A stretch of DNA of 64,000 nucleotides from assembly GCA_002368155.1 (NCBI GenBank), contig AP018180.1, positions 2,389,947 through 2,453,946 of the forward strand. Reading direction: 5' to 3'. The notes under the pieces are model-generated. The model worked only from the letters and a program-made list of their open reading frames with translations, searched no databases and was not told the origin of the DNA. Shown piece after piece: positions 36,639-45,389 of this stretch (position 1 is its first letter; the number at the start of each line of letters is the position of its first letter). This DNA is from Nostoc carneum NIES-2107 (GTDB lineage: Bacteria > Cyanobacteriota > Cyanobacteriia > Cyanobacteriales > Nostocaceae). The position numbers and the translations under genes were made by a program.

Positions 36639-37760
36639 CTAATTTGACATTTTTGGTTTTAAGAGGCGGAACCAAAAGCGAGAACCACCTTCAGGAAGCG
36701 GTAAATAACCGATTTTCCCTCCCCAGCGTTCAACTGTAATGCGACAGAAGTAAAGTCCTAAACCTGCTCTACCAGATTTGCTTTTACCTTGAGAGAATTT
36801 TTGAAATAACGTTGGTACCAGTTCTGGTTCTACGCCTGTACCCCGATCATCGACAGTTACCAGCACTGATTCTGCATCTAGTTGTAAGCCAATTTCCACA
36901 GTAGCCTGCGGTGGACTGTGGCGGAATGCATTTTCTACCAAATTAGAAATTACCCTATCTAAACGGGAGCGATCGCCTACTACTCTCCAGTCGGCAGTAA
37001 AATCAACATTGCTGGCTATTTGTAATTGCATATCGTTGAGTGCAAAGCTAGGAGTTAACACCTTGATTACCTCTTGTACAGAAGCGAGAACATTGGGTGC
37101 TTGTTCGGGATCGAGTGTGAAAGCTTCTAGGGATTGCATTTCAGATGAGAATGCATTTAATATTTCCCGAATCAGCATTTCTTGTTTAACAGTTTGCTGT
37201 CTGCCAACTTCTAAATGTTCTTTGCCTTTATGTGTTAAGTTTTCAAATTCCAGCAGCGCTAGGCAACAATTAATACTACTTAATTGTCCTGCTATATCAT
37301 GGATAATACAGTGAATTAATACTTCTTTTTTCTGATTATCTTTTAATAATTGTTGATAAACTAATTGATTTTCTCTAGCTTTTTGAATAATAGATTGTTT
37401 TTCGTAAAAAGAATTATCTAGCAATTCGATTAATAAAATTTTTCTGTTATTTAAGCAAATTGCTGAGGCTTCAAAATGATATTCTTTACCAGATAAGGCG
37501 CGGTCTGTCCAAAAACCAGAAGTAAGTTTGGTAGTGCTATTATTTTGCCAAAATTCTTCAGCATCAATCAAAAAATTTTCTAAAAAGGGAAACTGTTCTT
37601 CTGGGATTAATACTTCCATCCCTGATGTAATTCTGGGATGGCAAAAATGCCTTAACCAATTGGGTACTGTTCCAGTAACTTTAAATGTACCGAAATTAAT
37701 TCGCTCTAACACTAAAATATTTAAGGCTGCAAATAAGTCTGCTGTGATAGAGTCATTCAT
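36639..37760 (-). CDS. Cytoplasmic sensor histidine kinase with PAS-like N-terminus
   Basis: The 373-residue protein has a PAS-like N-terminal part (about 15-120), a linker helix, an H box with H154 in IIHDIAGQLSS, and a HATPase domain with NLVENAFRHSP, DDRGTGVEP and GRAGLGLYFC. There is no membrane segment. The dimerisation helix is not a textbook HisKA but the H-D pair and the catalytic domain are clear. It ends the operon that starts with the coiled-coil protein and includes the Ras-like GTPase, so it may be controlled by that GTPase. No response regulator lies nearby. The PAS-like part resembles the protein encoded next to it (37780-38196). Confidence 0.82.
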   Translation of the reverse strand: MNDSITADLFAALNILVLERINFGTFKVTGTVPNWLRHFCHPRITSGMEVLIPEEQFPFLENFLIDAEEFWQNNSTTKLTSGFWTDRALSGKEYHFEASAICLNNRKILLIELLDNSFYEKQSIIQKARENQLVYQQLLKDNQKKEVLIHCIIHDIAGQLSSINCCLALLEFENLTHKGKEHLEVGRQQTVKQEMLIREILNAFSSEMQSLEAFTLDPEQAPNVLASVQEVIKVLTPSFALNDMQLQIASNVDFTADWRVVGDRSRLDRVISNLVENAFRHSPPQATVEIGLQLDAESVLVTVDDRGTGVEPELVPTLFQKFSQGKSKSGRAGLGLYFCRITVERWGGKIGYLPLPEGGSRFWFRLLKPKMSN

Positions 37761-37779
37761 GAGTTGATGCTGCCATAAA

Positions 37780-38196
37780 TTAATTTTGAGTTGATTCTTG
37801 CTGGAAAATTTTTATTAATTTTTCTTGTAATAAGCTGAATTCATTGGCTTGCTGTTGCACGAGTGATTTATGACTTTCATCGCGAGTAGCATCTAACATT
37901 AATATCCAATCACCTTCCTCGGAGGGGAAGAGATGGACATCTGCACAGATACCATATTCAGTTTTCATACGGGGGAGAAATAAGGGAAAATCATCTAATG
38001 GCAATAGTCCTTCCAGAAAAAAAACCTGTTCTGTAATATACTCACCTGCTTGCAGGTTGCTAACTCCATATGCTGCCAATTTTCCCCCCCACGCAGACAA
38101 GCAACCATCTTTTTTAACTAATAGATAAGCAAGAGAGAGTTCTTCGATAATAAAAGTCAGAAGATAAGCAATTACAGGCGTGGGGATATCTAACAT
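37780..38196 (-). CDS. Stand-alone PAS-like protein
   Basis: The 138-residue soluble protein has a segment order (SLAYLLVKKDGCLSAWGG, GLLPLDDFPLFLPRM, DWILMLDATRDESH) that parallels the N-terminus of the adjacent kinase (GMEVLIPEEQFPFLENF, RKILLIELLDNSFYEKQ). I therefore read it as a single PAS-like sensor or adaptor domain. It has no catalytic motif. Its ATG directly abuts the stop of the GTPase gene, so the two are coupled and may bind each other. The family assignment is tentative. Confidence 0.6.
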   Translation of the reverse strand: MLDIPTPVIAYLLTFIIEELSLAYLLVKKDGCLSAWGGKLAAYGVSNLQAGEYITEQVFFLEGLLPLDDFPLFLPRMKTEYGICADVHLFPSEEGDWILMLDATRDESHKSLVQQQANEFSLLQEKLIKIFQQESTQN

Positions 38197-38694
38197 TTAT
38201 TCATCCATTATTTTTTCAGCAAGAGTTTGAAAAACTTCTGCTACACCCAAACCATTTTTAGCACTTGTTTTTATGACAGTCCAACCTTTTAGCTGCACTG
38301 CATCGATTTCTACAGGATCAATTTCCCATTCATCTGTTAAATCCCATTTGTTAAGTATCATAATAAAGGGAACATTACCAATTGTTTCTTCTACTCTTGT
38401 CTGCAAGTCAAATGCTTTTTCTAAAGTATTTCTTCGGGTACCATCGACTACTAATAAATAACCAGATGAACCCCGTAGATAGGACATTCTTACTTTTTGA
38501 AATTCATCTTCTCCATAAAGATCCCAAAGTATTAAATTAATAGTTTTATCTTGAATATTCAGTGTTTTTTTATCAATTTTTACTCCTACAGTAGTATGAT
38601 ATTTTTCTGAAAAAATACTACTTACAAACCTAGATACTAAACTAGTCTTACCTGTGGCAAATGCACCAACCATACAAATCTTTTTCTGGAGCAT
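38197..38694 (-). CDS. Ras-like small GTPase
   Basis: The 165-residue protein carries all G motifs: G1 GAFATGKTS (10-18), a G2 threonine in KYHTTVG (about 31-37), G3 DLYGED, G4 NKWD and G5 TSAKNG. The residue after the G3 glycine, glutamine in Ras (Q61), is Glu here (DLYGED against DTAGQE), which may slow or change GTP hydrolysis. There is no C-terminal cysteine for lipid attachment. It belongs to the prokaryotic Ras-like group (MglA/Rup type). It sits 2 bp after the OmpA-domain gene and abuts the PAS-like gene, so it is likely the switch of this operon. Confidence 0.88.
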   Translation of the reverse strand: MLQKKICMVGAFATGKTSLVSRFVSSIFSEKYHTTVGVKIDKKTLNIQDKTINLILWDLYGEDEFQKVRMSYLRGSSGYLLVVDGTRRNTLEKAFDLQTRVEETIGNVPFIMILNKWDLTDEWEIDPVEIDAVQLKGWTVIKTSAKNGLGVAEVFQTLAEKIMDE

Positions 38695-38696
38695 AA

Positions 38697-40610
38697 TTAT
38701 TGAGGTTGCTTCAGCTTAGAGGTGTCGGTTATCAATACTCTGAAGGTAACTCTCCGGTTATCTGCTGGTGCTAATTCTGGTTGTGAAGAGAGAGCAGTAT
38801 CACCTAAACCTTCAGTTTTCAATTTGCTAGGATTGATACCTTGGGCAGTTAGCTCGGCAAGAATTTTATTAGCCCGGGCTTGGCTGAGCAAATTATTGAT
38901 TTGTTCTGTACCCGTGGTACTTGTGTGTCCCGAAATTTGCAAACTCACGTTTTTATTGAGAGATTGAGCAATATCTGAAAGTTGATTAATTTTGAGCGCT
39001 AAATTAGGAATTTTATTAGCTTCACCTATAATCAAATCAGTTGTAGCTTCAGAAAAAAAGAGCATTTCTTGTTCTATTTGCTGTTTATATGACTCTAGTT
39101 GCATCAGGGCAATGTCCTGAAGATTGTTGTCATTAAATTGAGTGACCCCGGGAATAAAACGCCATAAATTTCGTGCTTGAGAAATCCATTGGCGAGATGC
39201 TGCACCAGTGGCGTTAAGAATGCCATTTTCATCAACTTTTAGGGTGACGGTTTTTGGCGGTTGCAGCAATTTCTCAGATCTGAGGGTAATTAATTGCGGG
39301 TCTAATGATATGTAAGGTTGCCACTGACCTATTACGCTTTTTGGATTGATATTTGCTGGCTGTATCAGTTTTTTAGGATCTACAGCTAAGGGATCGCGCA
39401 TTCCGGAAATAAAATGTTTTCCCTGACGCTGTTCTGTATTCACTACAATGATTCCTGGTTGGGACTCCAGCTTTTGGATATAGGAATGCCAGCGAAATTG
39501 CTCTCGGATTGTGAAAAAGCCCCAAATACCACAAGCGATCGCAATCGTACCTAAAAAGCCCCAAGCATAAATATAATTTTTTTTCGGTGGTGATTTATAG
39601 CCTTCAGCTAGACAAGCTTCTAAATAAGGTTTACTGGTAATAAATGGCTCTGTATCCCCAACGAAATCATTCATTTCGCTGCTTAATCGCAGATGAATTT
39701 TTTCGAGGGCATCTTTGAGAGTTAACCTGAATTCTTGGGGAGGTTTCCCCCGAATAATTGCAGCTAGTACTGCTTGCGGCCCTTCTTCAATCCAAATGGT
39801 GAGTTCGCCAAACTGCAAAGATTGCAGTCCATCTTCTGTGCCTATACTGAAAGAATCTCTGACAAAATCTTGAATAGCTGTCAACATTGCTGAAACTAAA
39901 TCAGGATCTTGAGTTGTTACCTGGGGTGCTATCAGGTGTTGCAACAATAATCCAGTGTTTCTATGAATTAAAAATACTTGTTCTACTCGATAAATCAGTG
40001 TGCGGAGAAGAATTATTTCCGCGAATGATTTCCCGGTCTTTTTTGCTTCTAGTCGCCACTGCAAACTTTGCGGTGACAAGCTATGTTCTAAAGTTTGATT
40101 TAAAGATTGCAGCATCTCTTCCAAAGCAGTGGAAATCGCTTTGCGAGTTGCTGGCCCAATAATCGGAAAAAAGGTTTCAGAAAGTCTATTGTGGTCTTGT
40201 TGAATTGAGTTTTGGAGTGCGGTTTCTACAGTAGTAACTATGGCTTCACCTAGTTGTTTATCCTGCTTGGAACGCAACACCACAGCTTCTGGTAACAGAC
40301 GACTAATATCTTCTGCTTGAATTTGCGGGTTCTCTAATCTCTCATATAGTTTATTTAGCGCTGTCGGCTCAACACCAAGGAGCAAACTGCGAAGAATATT
40401 TAATTCATCATTGTTTTGTAAATGATGATTGTTTCCAGGTGAATTAATAGCAACAGACTGAGTAGAAGAGTTAGAAGAAGCATTTTCAGAACTAGATGAT
40501 TGGGGTTCTCTTAGAGCAACAGCAGGGTTAATAGCTATACTAATTTGCTTACCATTACTCAAAGACTTCAGGGACTCTTTAGCTATTTCATCCGTAGATT
40601 TATTACTCAT
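38697..40610 (-). CDS. Single-pass membrane protein with BON-like and OmpA domains
   Basis: I chose the ATG at 40610 (MSNKSTDEIAKES) with AGGAAATTTTAGC before it, instead of a TTG at 40637. The 637-residue protein has a long N-terminal soluble part (1-340), one membrane helix at about 346-368 (AWGFLGTIAIACGIWGFF), a BON-like stretch (about 380-420, GIIVVNTEQRQGKHFISGM) and a C-terminal OmpA/MotB domain (about 515-630; ISGHTSTTGTEQINNLLSQA, LKTEGLGDT, DNRRVTF) that should bind peptidoglycan in the periplasm. The N-terminus should face the cytoplasm, where the GTPase could act. It thus can link the cell wall to the cytoplasmic switch; that link is inferred. Confidence 0.85.
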   Translation of the reverse strand: MSNKSTDEIAKESLKSLSNGKQISIAINPAVALREPQSSSSENASSNSSTQSVAINSPGNNHHLQNNDELNILRSLLLGVEPTALNKLYERLENPQIQAEDISRLLPEAVVLRSKQDKQLGEAIVTTVETALQNSIQQDHNRLSETFFPIIGPATRKAISTALEEMLQSLNQTLEHSLSPQSLQWRLEAKKTGKSFAEIILLRTLIYRVEQVFLIHRNTGLLLQHLIAPQVTTQDPDLVSAMLTAIQDFVRDSFSIGTEDGLQSLQFGELTIWIEEGPQAVLAAIIRGKPPQEFRLTLKDALEKIHLRLSSEMNDFVGDTEPFITSKPYLEACLAEGYKSPPKKNYIYAWGFLGTIAIACGIWGFFTIREQFRWHSYIQKLESQPGIIVVNTEQRQGKHFISGMRDPLAVDPKKLIQPANINPKSVIGQWQPYISLDPQLITLRSEKLLQPPKTVTLKVDENGILNATGAASRQWISQARNLWRFIPGVTQFNDNNLQDIALMQLESYKQQIEQEMLFFSEATTDLIIGEANKIPNLALKINQLSDIAQSLNKNVSLQISGHTSTTGTEQINNLLSQARANKILAELTAQGINPSKLKTEGLGDTALSSQPELAPADNRRVTFRVLITDTSKLKQPQ

Positions 40611-40800
40611 TGCTAAAATTTCCTGATATATAGGCAATACTAAATTTAAGCGCGTTTAAATGTGACAATTTAACTGTTGTAATGCTTGCCATGAAGCAGT
40701 TTCGACCTTTTAAATTTTCAATTTATAAATTTACGTGCTGTAGCACAAATTGAGAATATAATCAGGATATAGGTATATCACCTGTAGCTGGCGAATTTAA

Positions 40801-41409
40801 TTAAGACTTAATATCAGAGTTCAATCTCACAGCTAGTTCTGTAAACAAAGATGCGAGTTTGGAACGGTCTGCTTTATCTCTCCGTAGTTCTTGAGATTCT
40901 CTTTCTAACAAAGTCAGGATTTCTTGATACTTCTGCCGAATATCATCTTGTAAGCTATTGGCTTGGTTGAGAATTTGTTCGCGGATTTCTCGTTGGCTAT
41001 TACTAGTTTGTTCGTCCAATTGGGCAAACTTTTTTTCTAAATTTATGGTGAGGTTTTTCTGTTCTTCAGCAAGCGCTTTGGCTCCTGCATCTCTGTCTAT
41101 TTGCTCATTTTTTAAGCGCTCTGTTAAGGAATCAACCTCTTTTTTAATATATGATTCTAAGTAATCTAGGCGTTTTTTAGTTTCATCTCGGACATTATTC
41201 AATTCTTTAACCAGACGGTCTTCTAAGCGGGCAAATCTTTTTTCAACTTCCCTTACCTGGTTACCAAAAAGAATATCCCTAACTCTATCTAAGCTGTTAA
41301 GTTCGCTGAGGTTTGTCCCATTTGATTGTGGTGTATTGATGTCCGAAATTGACCCCCCTTGCCCTGGCTCTCTGGAATTACTATTGGTATATTCTTCCGG
41401 CGGGTTCAT
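40801..41409 (-). CDS. Coiled-coil protein, first gene of the GTPase operon
   Basis: The 202-residue protein is acidic and rich in Glu, Lys and Leu with heptad spacing from about 45 to 195 (VEKRFARLEDRLVKELNNV, then LDYLESYIKKEVDSLTERL), ending near LFTELAVRLNSDI. The first 40 residues are polar and probably disordered. It has no signal peptide or membrane segment. It is on the same strand as, and 190 bp upstream of, the OmpA-domain gene, so it may be part of the same transcript. A scaffold or partner role is possible but nothing catalytic is visible. Confidence 0.75.
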   Translation of the reverse strand: MNPPEEYTNSNSREPGQGGSISDINTPQSNGTNLSELNSLDRVRDILFGNQVREVEKRFARLEDRLVKELNNVRDETKKRLDYLESYIKKEVDSLTERLKNEQIDRDAGAKALAEEQKNLTINLEKKFAQLDEQTSNSQREIREQILNQANSLQDDIRQKYQEILTLLERESQELRRDKADRSKLASLFTELAVRLNSDIKS

Positions 41410-41849
41410 GGTTTTAATCCTTTTTGAACTTAGAATTAATTCGGCTTTATAGTTGTTGTACCAGATCTAGTACCCCAAATATCTCTATGTTGGGTAGAAT
41501 CTTTGAATACAATCGGCAAAAGCATCTATCCCCAGATATAAATTTATCTGAAGTAGAGGTTGTTATTGAGAGTAAATCTTACCCCCATCAAAGGATACCA
41601 TTACTGAATCAGGGGTAATACCCTACAGACTGCGATGTGATGAGCGGTGAGAGAATGCAGAGTAGGTGATGATGACTGGGAATAAGCTTGCGATCGCAAG
41701 GCATCATAGAAATAGATATTGATGATCGCAGAAAGCAAAGAAAAAATTAAATATTTAACTTTATTCAGTTGTCAGGTAGGCACTAGTAATGAATACAGCG
41801 TCAGTTTTGTCATACTTGAGCATGGGTGCTTGACTTACTCCACACTGTA
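41410..41849. other. 440-bp gap without a recognisable gene
   Basis: Between the coiled-coil gene start and the permease stop I see no convincing frame (a 64-codon + frame lacks a ribosome binding site and family features), no strong hairpin and no repeat family. One GCGATCGC octamer is present. The promoter of the leftward GTPase operon should lie here. Confidence 0.5.
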
Positions 41850-43187
41850 CTAGAGTAAAAAGCGAAACAGCACATACAACGCCGAAGCTACTAGTTGTAG
41901 TAGCATCACTGGAATCCCGTAGTGTAGAAAAGTTTTAAAAGAGATGCGCCTTCCATGCTGCTCAGAAATACCCGCAGCGACGATATTAGAAGATGCTCCC
42001 ACTAATGTGCCATTACCTCCCAAAGTCGCACCAAACATCATGGCGTAAAACAGTGGTAAAACTTCTGGGGGAAATTGTCCTTGGAAGTCGGCTGCTAAAA
42101 CTGCGGCTGGTGCTAATCCGACGTTGACAAGATATTGTTTCAGCAAGGGTACCATCGCTACCACTAACGGAATATTAGGCACAATGCTAGATAAGATACC
42201 CACAAAAAATATTAATGCTAGCGAACCTAAGACAATATTTTTTCCTAAGACTATTGCTAATATTCCTGATAAACCATTAATTACCCCAGTTTTTTCTAAA
42301 CCACCAATTAGCACAAAGATACTCATAAAGAAGATTAATGTGCTCCAGTCTACATCTCGCAAGATATTGTTAACTGAATCGATTTTACTGTGGTGCGATA
42401 GAAGTAAAGCTAAAGCTGCTCCTAATAAAGCAACAGCAGCTGGTGAAATAGGAACTGGTAACGATTCGCCAATCACAAAAAATAAAAGTACAAAAGCAAT
42501 AATTACTGCACCCACGGCTAAAACCCGTGGATGATTTATTTCTGGGTGTGGTAGTTGTTCGAGATTTTCTAGCTTTGTATTCCAAATTTTGCGAAATAAA
42601 AATGGTAATGTAGCTGTTACTGTGGCAACCGCAATAACTCCACCTAAACTGAGTTTCAATAAATAATCTGTAAAACTAATATTAATGGCATCACCAACAA
42701 TAAATGTCGCTGGATCTCCAACGAGTGTCAATAGTCCAGCACTATTAGCAACAAATACCATTAAAATCAATAAAGGTACAAAATTTATGCCTATTTCTTG
42801 CGCCATAGGTGGGATTAAAGGCGCTAGTAACATTACTGTTGTCGCATTGGGTAAAACGGCACAAATAGGGGTAGTAATCCCCACAATTCCTAGTAAGAGA
42901 CGCTTACCATCACCTTTAGCTAATAACACCATTTGTGTTGCTAAGTAATCAAATATTTTGGTAGGCTCAAATGCTCTGACTAGTACCATCACACCAAAAA
43001 ATAAACCCAACGTGCCATGACTATTACCGATGTAACCAACAGCTTCTTTTAAAGTCATGACGTTGGTAAAAACTAGTAATAATGCTCCTAAAAATGCAGC
43101 AATAGTTAGATGTACCCATTCTGTCATGATTAAGACAATGACAGTGATAAAAGTAATGATGCTGAGGATTGCTTGCCAATTTTCCAC
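41850..43187 (-). CDS. SLC13/ArsB-type anion permease (ArsB/NhaD family)
   Basis: The 445-residue protein is strongly hydrophobic with about eleven membrane helices in two similar halves. Family features include FGVMVLVRAFEPTKIFDYLA, ICAVLPNATTVMLLAPLI, FVANSAGLLTLVGDPATFIV and, in the second half, FVGILSSIVPNIPLVVAMVPLL and TLGGNGTLVGASSNIVAAGI; the paired GDPATF and GASSN motifs are the usual substrate/ion sites of the ion-transporter superfamily. It could exchange Na+/H+ or carry an anion such as sulfate or arsenite. The nearby stress-protein gene ends in its own terminator, so this gene probably has its own promoter. Confidence 0.8.
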   Translation of the reverse strand: MENWQAILSIITFITVIVLIMTEWVHLTIAAFLGALLLVFTNVMTLKEAVGYIGNSHGTLGLFFGVMVLVRAFEPTKIFDYLATQMVLLAKGDGKRLLLGIVGITTPICAVLPNATTVMLLAPLIPPMAQEIGINFVPLLILMVFVANSAGLLTLVGDPATFIVGDAINISFTDYLLKLSLGGVIAVATVTATLPFLFRKIWNTKLENLEQLPHPEINHPRVLAVGAVIIAFVLLFFVIGESLPVPISPAAVALLGAALALLLSHHSKIDSVNNILRDVDWSTLIFFMSIFVLIGGLEKTGVINGLSGILAIVLGKNIVLGSLALIFFVGILSSIVPNIPLVVAMVPLLKQYLVNVGLAPAAVLAADFQGQFPPEVLPLFYAMMFGATLGGNGTLVGASSNIVAAGISEQHGRRISFKTFLHYGIPVMLLQLVASALYVLFRFLL

Positions 43188-43225
43188 GCTTTCCCTCTCC
43201 TAGTCTAATTATTTGCATAATAATG

Positions 43226-43251
43226 AAAAAAGCCACCTAAGTATAGGTGGC
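43226..43251 (-). terminator. Intrinsic terminator after the universal stress protein gene
   Basis: On the minus strand GCCACCT (complement at 43245-43251) pairs with AGGTGGC across a short loop and is followed by TTTTTT (complement of 43226-43231). It lies 180 bp beyond the stress-protein stop and 39 bp before the permease start, so it separates the two transcripts. Confidence 0.8.
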
Positions 43252-43430
43252 TTCTTGAGCTAGCATTCCTTACTTGATTTGTGAATTACTCCTAAAGGCG
43301 GGGAACACAATAAATAGAAAAGGGAACGAAAAAGAAGCGAATTAGACGGAATGTGGAGTTTTTCAGCAATCAAATCGGAATGTGAGACATTTTAATTAAA
43401 TGAAGAGGAACTGAACTCTATAGTCTTGGT

Positions 43431-44090
43431 TTATTCTTCAATACCACTGGGAATACCTAAAACAGCACAGGGGAAATTGGAACCTAGTGCGCGAATAATA
43501 GGATGCTCAATAGATCTACAACCGATAAATAGAATATCAGCAGTTTCTAATTCCACAACTTTTTTTAGTTCGGTAGCAATTGAACCAAACCGCAAATGTG
43601 ATTTAAAGGAACCTTGCCATTCCTCTGCTAAACTACGTGCTTGCCATAAAATTTGGTCTGCTTGTTGGATAACAGCTAAGGATTTTTCTTGTAAATTTGG
43701 TGCAATAACTGTTAATTTTGGTTGAGTTAAAACGGGTGTGACGGATTTTGATACATTGCTTGTAGGACACTCTAAAGGAGTGAGATTTCTACTAAAGCTA
43801 GAGATATCTGTATATTGACTCTTTTGTTTGTCTGCTACCACATAGACAGCTTGAACTGTGACTTGGGTGTTTGTAGCCAAGCGCGTTTGATGAGCAATCC
43901 AAAAGGCAATATCTAATGCAGTATGACTTTTGGGAGATGCATCATAAGCGACAATTAAGTTGACTGGTTTTGTAGTAGAACCTTGTATAGAAGAGTTTTT
44001 TTCAGGTTCTGGTAACAAGACCATTTGTTCAATTAAGTCGTCTCGACCTATAGTGCTTTGTAGGCGCACTAACATTGGCTTGATTTTCAC
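43431..44090 (-). CDS. Universal stress protein (UspA family)
   Basis: The 219-residue protein has the Usp fold. The N-terminal strand is NLIVAYDASPKSHTALDIAF (about 47-66), where the Asp is the usual nucleotide-site residue, and the C-terminal end has ETADILFIGCRSIEHPIIRA and LGSNFPCAVLGIP, comparable to the GxxG nucleotide loop and the dimerisation strand. A 45-residue leader precedes the domain. UspA proteins bind ATP or other nucleotides in the cytoplasm under stress. The gene has an upstream leader that matches a ydaO-type riboswitch, so its expression should respond to cyclic di-AMP. It is monocistronic, ending in an intrinsic terminator. Confidence 0.85.
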   Translation of the reverse strand: MKIKPMLVRLQSTIGRDDLIEQMVLLPEPEKNSSIQGSTTKPVNLIVAYDASPKSHTALDIAFWIAHQTRLATNTQVTVQAVYVVADKQKSQYTDISSFSRNLTPLECPTSNVSKSVTPVLTQPKLTVIAPNLQEKSLAVIQQADQILWQARSLAEEWQGSFKSHLRFGSIATELKKVVELETADILFIGCRSIEHPIIRALGSNFPCAVLGIPSGIEE

Positions 44091-44269
44091 AGCTTAACTT
44101 CTCTCCCATAAAACAAATTACTAATGAGAAGCAGGGTAACCAACTTTGTCTTTTGTCATTTGTCCTTAGTCCTTAGTCATTTGTTCAAATTTCTTACCAA
44201 TGTCGAATGACTAATGACGAATGACTAATAAGTAAAATCGGTAAAAGAAACCCCAATAACAACTGGTCT

Positions 44270-44400
44270 AAAAGCCAAAGTTCTTGGCGGTTCCTTCCAC
44301 TGCCGACGGAGTTAGCTGACGGGCTAAGACTGGAAGGTGTCTCTCATAAAGATTAGCCCCAAACATTGGTTCCTCCGCTTCAAATCCAAAAGATGACGAA
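44270..44400 (-). ncRNA. ydaO/yuaA-type (cyclic di-AMP) riboswitch upstream of usp
   Basis: On the minus strand the leader reads GCGGAGGAACCAATG, TTTGGGGCTAATC, then TTAGCCCGTCAGCTAACTCC and GTCGGCAGTGGAAGG. The order GGAGGAACCA - GGGGnnnATC - CCCGTCAGCTAACnnCGTnGGC is the conserved core of the ydaO/yuaA riboswitch as I know it from B. subtilis. A small hairpin GCCAAGAACTTTGGC followed by TTTT (44270-44288) directly after the core could be the terminator of an expression platform. The core shares the same motifs with a second copy at 47868-47985. Confidence 0.85.
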
Positions 44401-44440
44401 TTTGAATTAGGCTACCCACTATTAAGAATGATAATCTAAT

Positions 44441-45277
44441 TTATTCGTCTTGGCTAAAATAACGGTCAAGAAAATTCAGGGCGTGGTTACGAAGTTCAAA
44501 ATATTCTTTTGAGTTTCGCATGGTAGAGCGATCGCGTGGATGGGAAAAAGGCACCTCTAATATTTCTCCGATTGTCGCCGCCGGGCCATTAGTCATTAAT
44601 ACGATGCGATCTGACATATAAATTGCCTCATCAACATCGTGAGTAATCATCATTACGGCTTGGCGATGATTTTCCCAAATATCCAATACTTGCCGCTGCA
44701 ATTTACCTCTAGTTAACGCATCTAAGGCACCAAAAGGCTCATCCATCAGCAACATTTTTGGGCGAATCGCTAAAGCTCTAGCAATACCCACACGCTGTTT
44801 CATTCCCCCTGAAATTTCATCAGGATATTTATCAGCTGCAGCTGTTAAGTTTACCATTGCTAAATGTTCATTCACAATGCTAATTTTCTCAGCACGAGTG
44901 GCATTTTTTAGCACTTCATCTACTGCTAAACGGATATTTTCTCTTACTGTTAACCAAGGTAAAAGCGAATAATTTTGAAATACCATCATCCTTTCAGCGC
45001 CTGGCTGACGAATTTCTTTGCCATCTAGCCTTACTGAGCCGGAAGTAGCTTTTTCTAATCCCGCTACAATTTTTAACAATGTAGATTTTCCACAACCAGA
45101 GTGACCAATTACAGAAATATATTCATCTTCACCAATCGAAAGATTAACACCATCTAAAACGACAAAATTTCCTTTATCTGGTGTGGGATAGGACTTGACT
45201 AAATTCTCAATTTCTAGGAAACCATTGCGGGGCATAACTTCGTTATGAGTATTGATAGGTACTGAGGTAGATTTCAT
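44441..45277 (-). CDS. ABC transporter ATPase (NrtD/CynD/SsuB type)
   Basis: The ATG at 45277 is preferred to a TTG at 45283. The 278-residue ATPase has Walker A GHSGCGKST, Q-loop FQNYSLLPW, signature SGGMKQRVGIARAL, Walker B MLLMDEPFGALDALTR and the H-loop ITHDVDEA. It is of the nitrate/taurine/bicarbonate importer class, with a single ATPase domain and no fused solute-binding domain such as NrtC has. It is last in the order permease, binding protein, ATPase and would energise import in a homodimer. The intergenic distance to the binding-protein gene is 112 bp. Confidence 0.9.
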   Translation of the reverse strand: MKSTSVPINTHNEVMPRNGFLEIENLVKSYPTPDKGNFVVLDGVNLSIGEDEYISVIGHSGCGKSTLLKIVAGLEKATSGSVRLDGKEIRQPGAERMMVFQNYSLLPWLTVRENIRLAVDEVLKNATRAEKISIVNEHLAMVNLTAAADKYPDEISGGMKQRVGIARALAIRPKMLLMDEPFGALDALTRGKLQRQVLDIWENHRQAVMMITHDVDEAIYMSDRIVLMTNGPAATIGEILEVPFSHPRDRSTMRNSKEYFELRNHALNFLDRYFSQDE

Positions 45278-45389
45278 GCTCAAATGCTCCGGAAAATATT
45301 TAGTCGTGAGTCAATATTGCTACTGGGAAATAGGGAACAGAGAAGAGGTGAAGAAGTATTTTGATTTTTTATTTACCTATACTGAGAAA

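Noticed and set aside
41424-41618. 64-codon plus-strand frame upstream of the GTPase operon
   Set aside because: No ribosome binding site, no family pattern, and it covers the likely promoter region.
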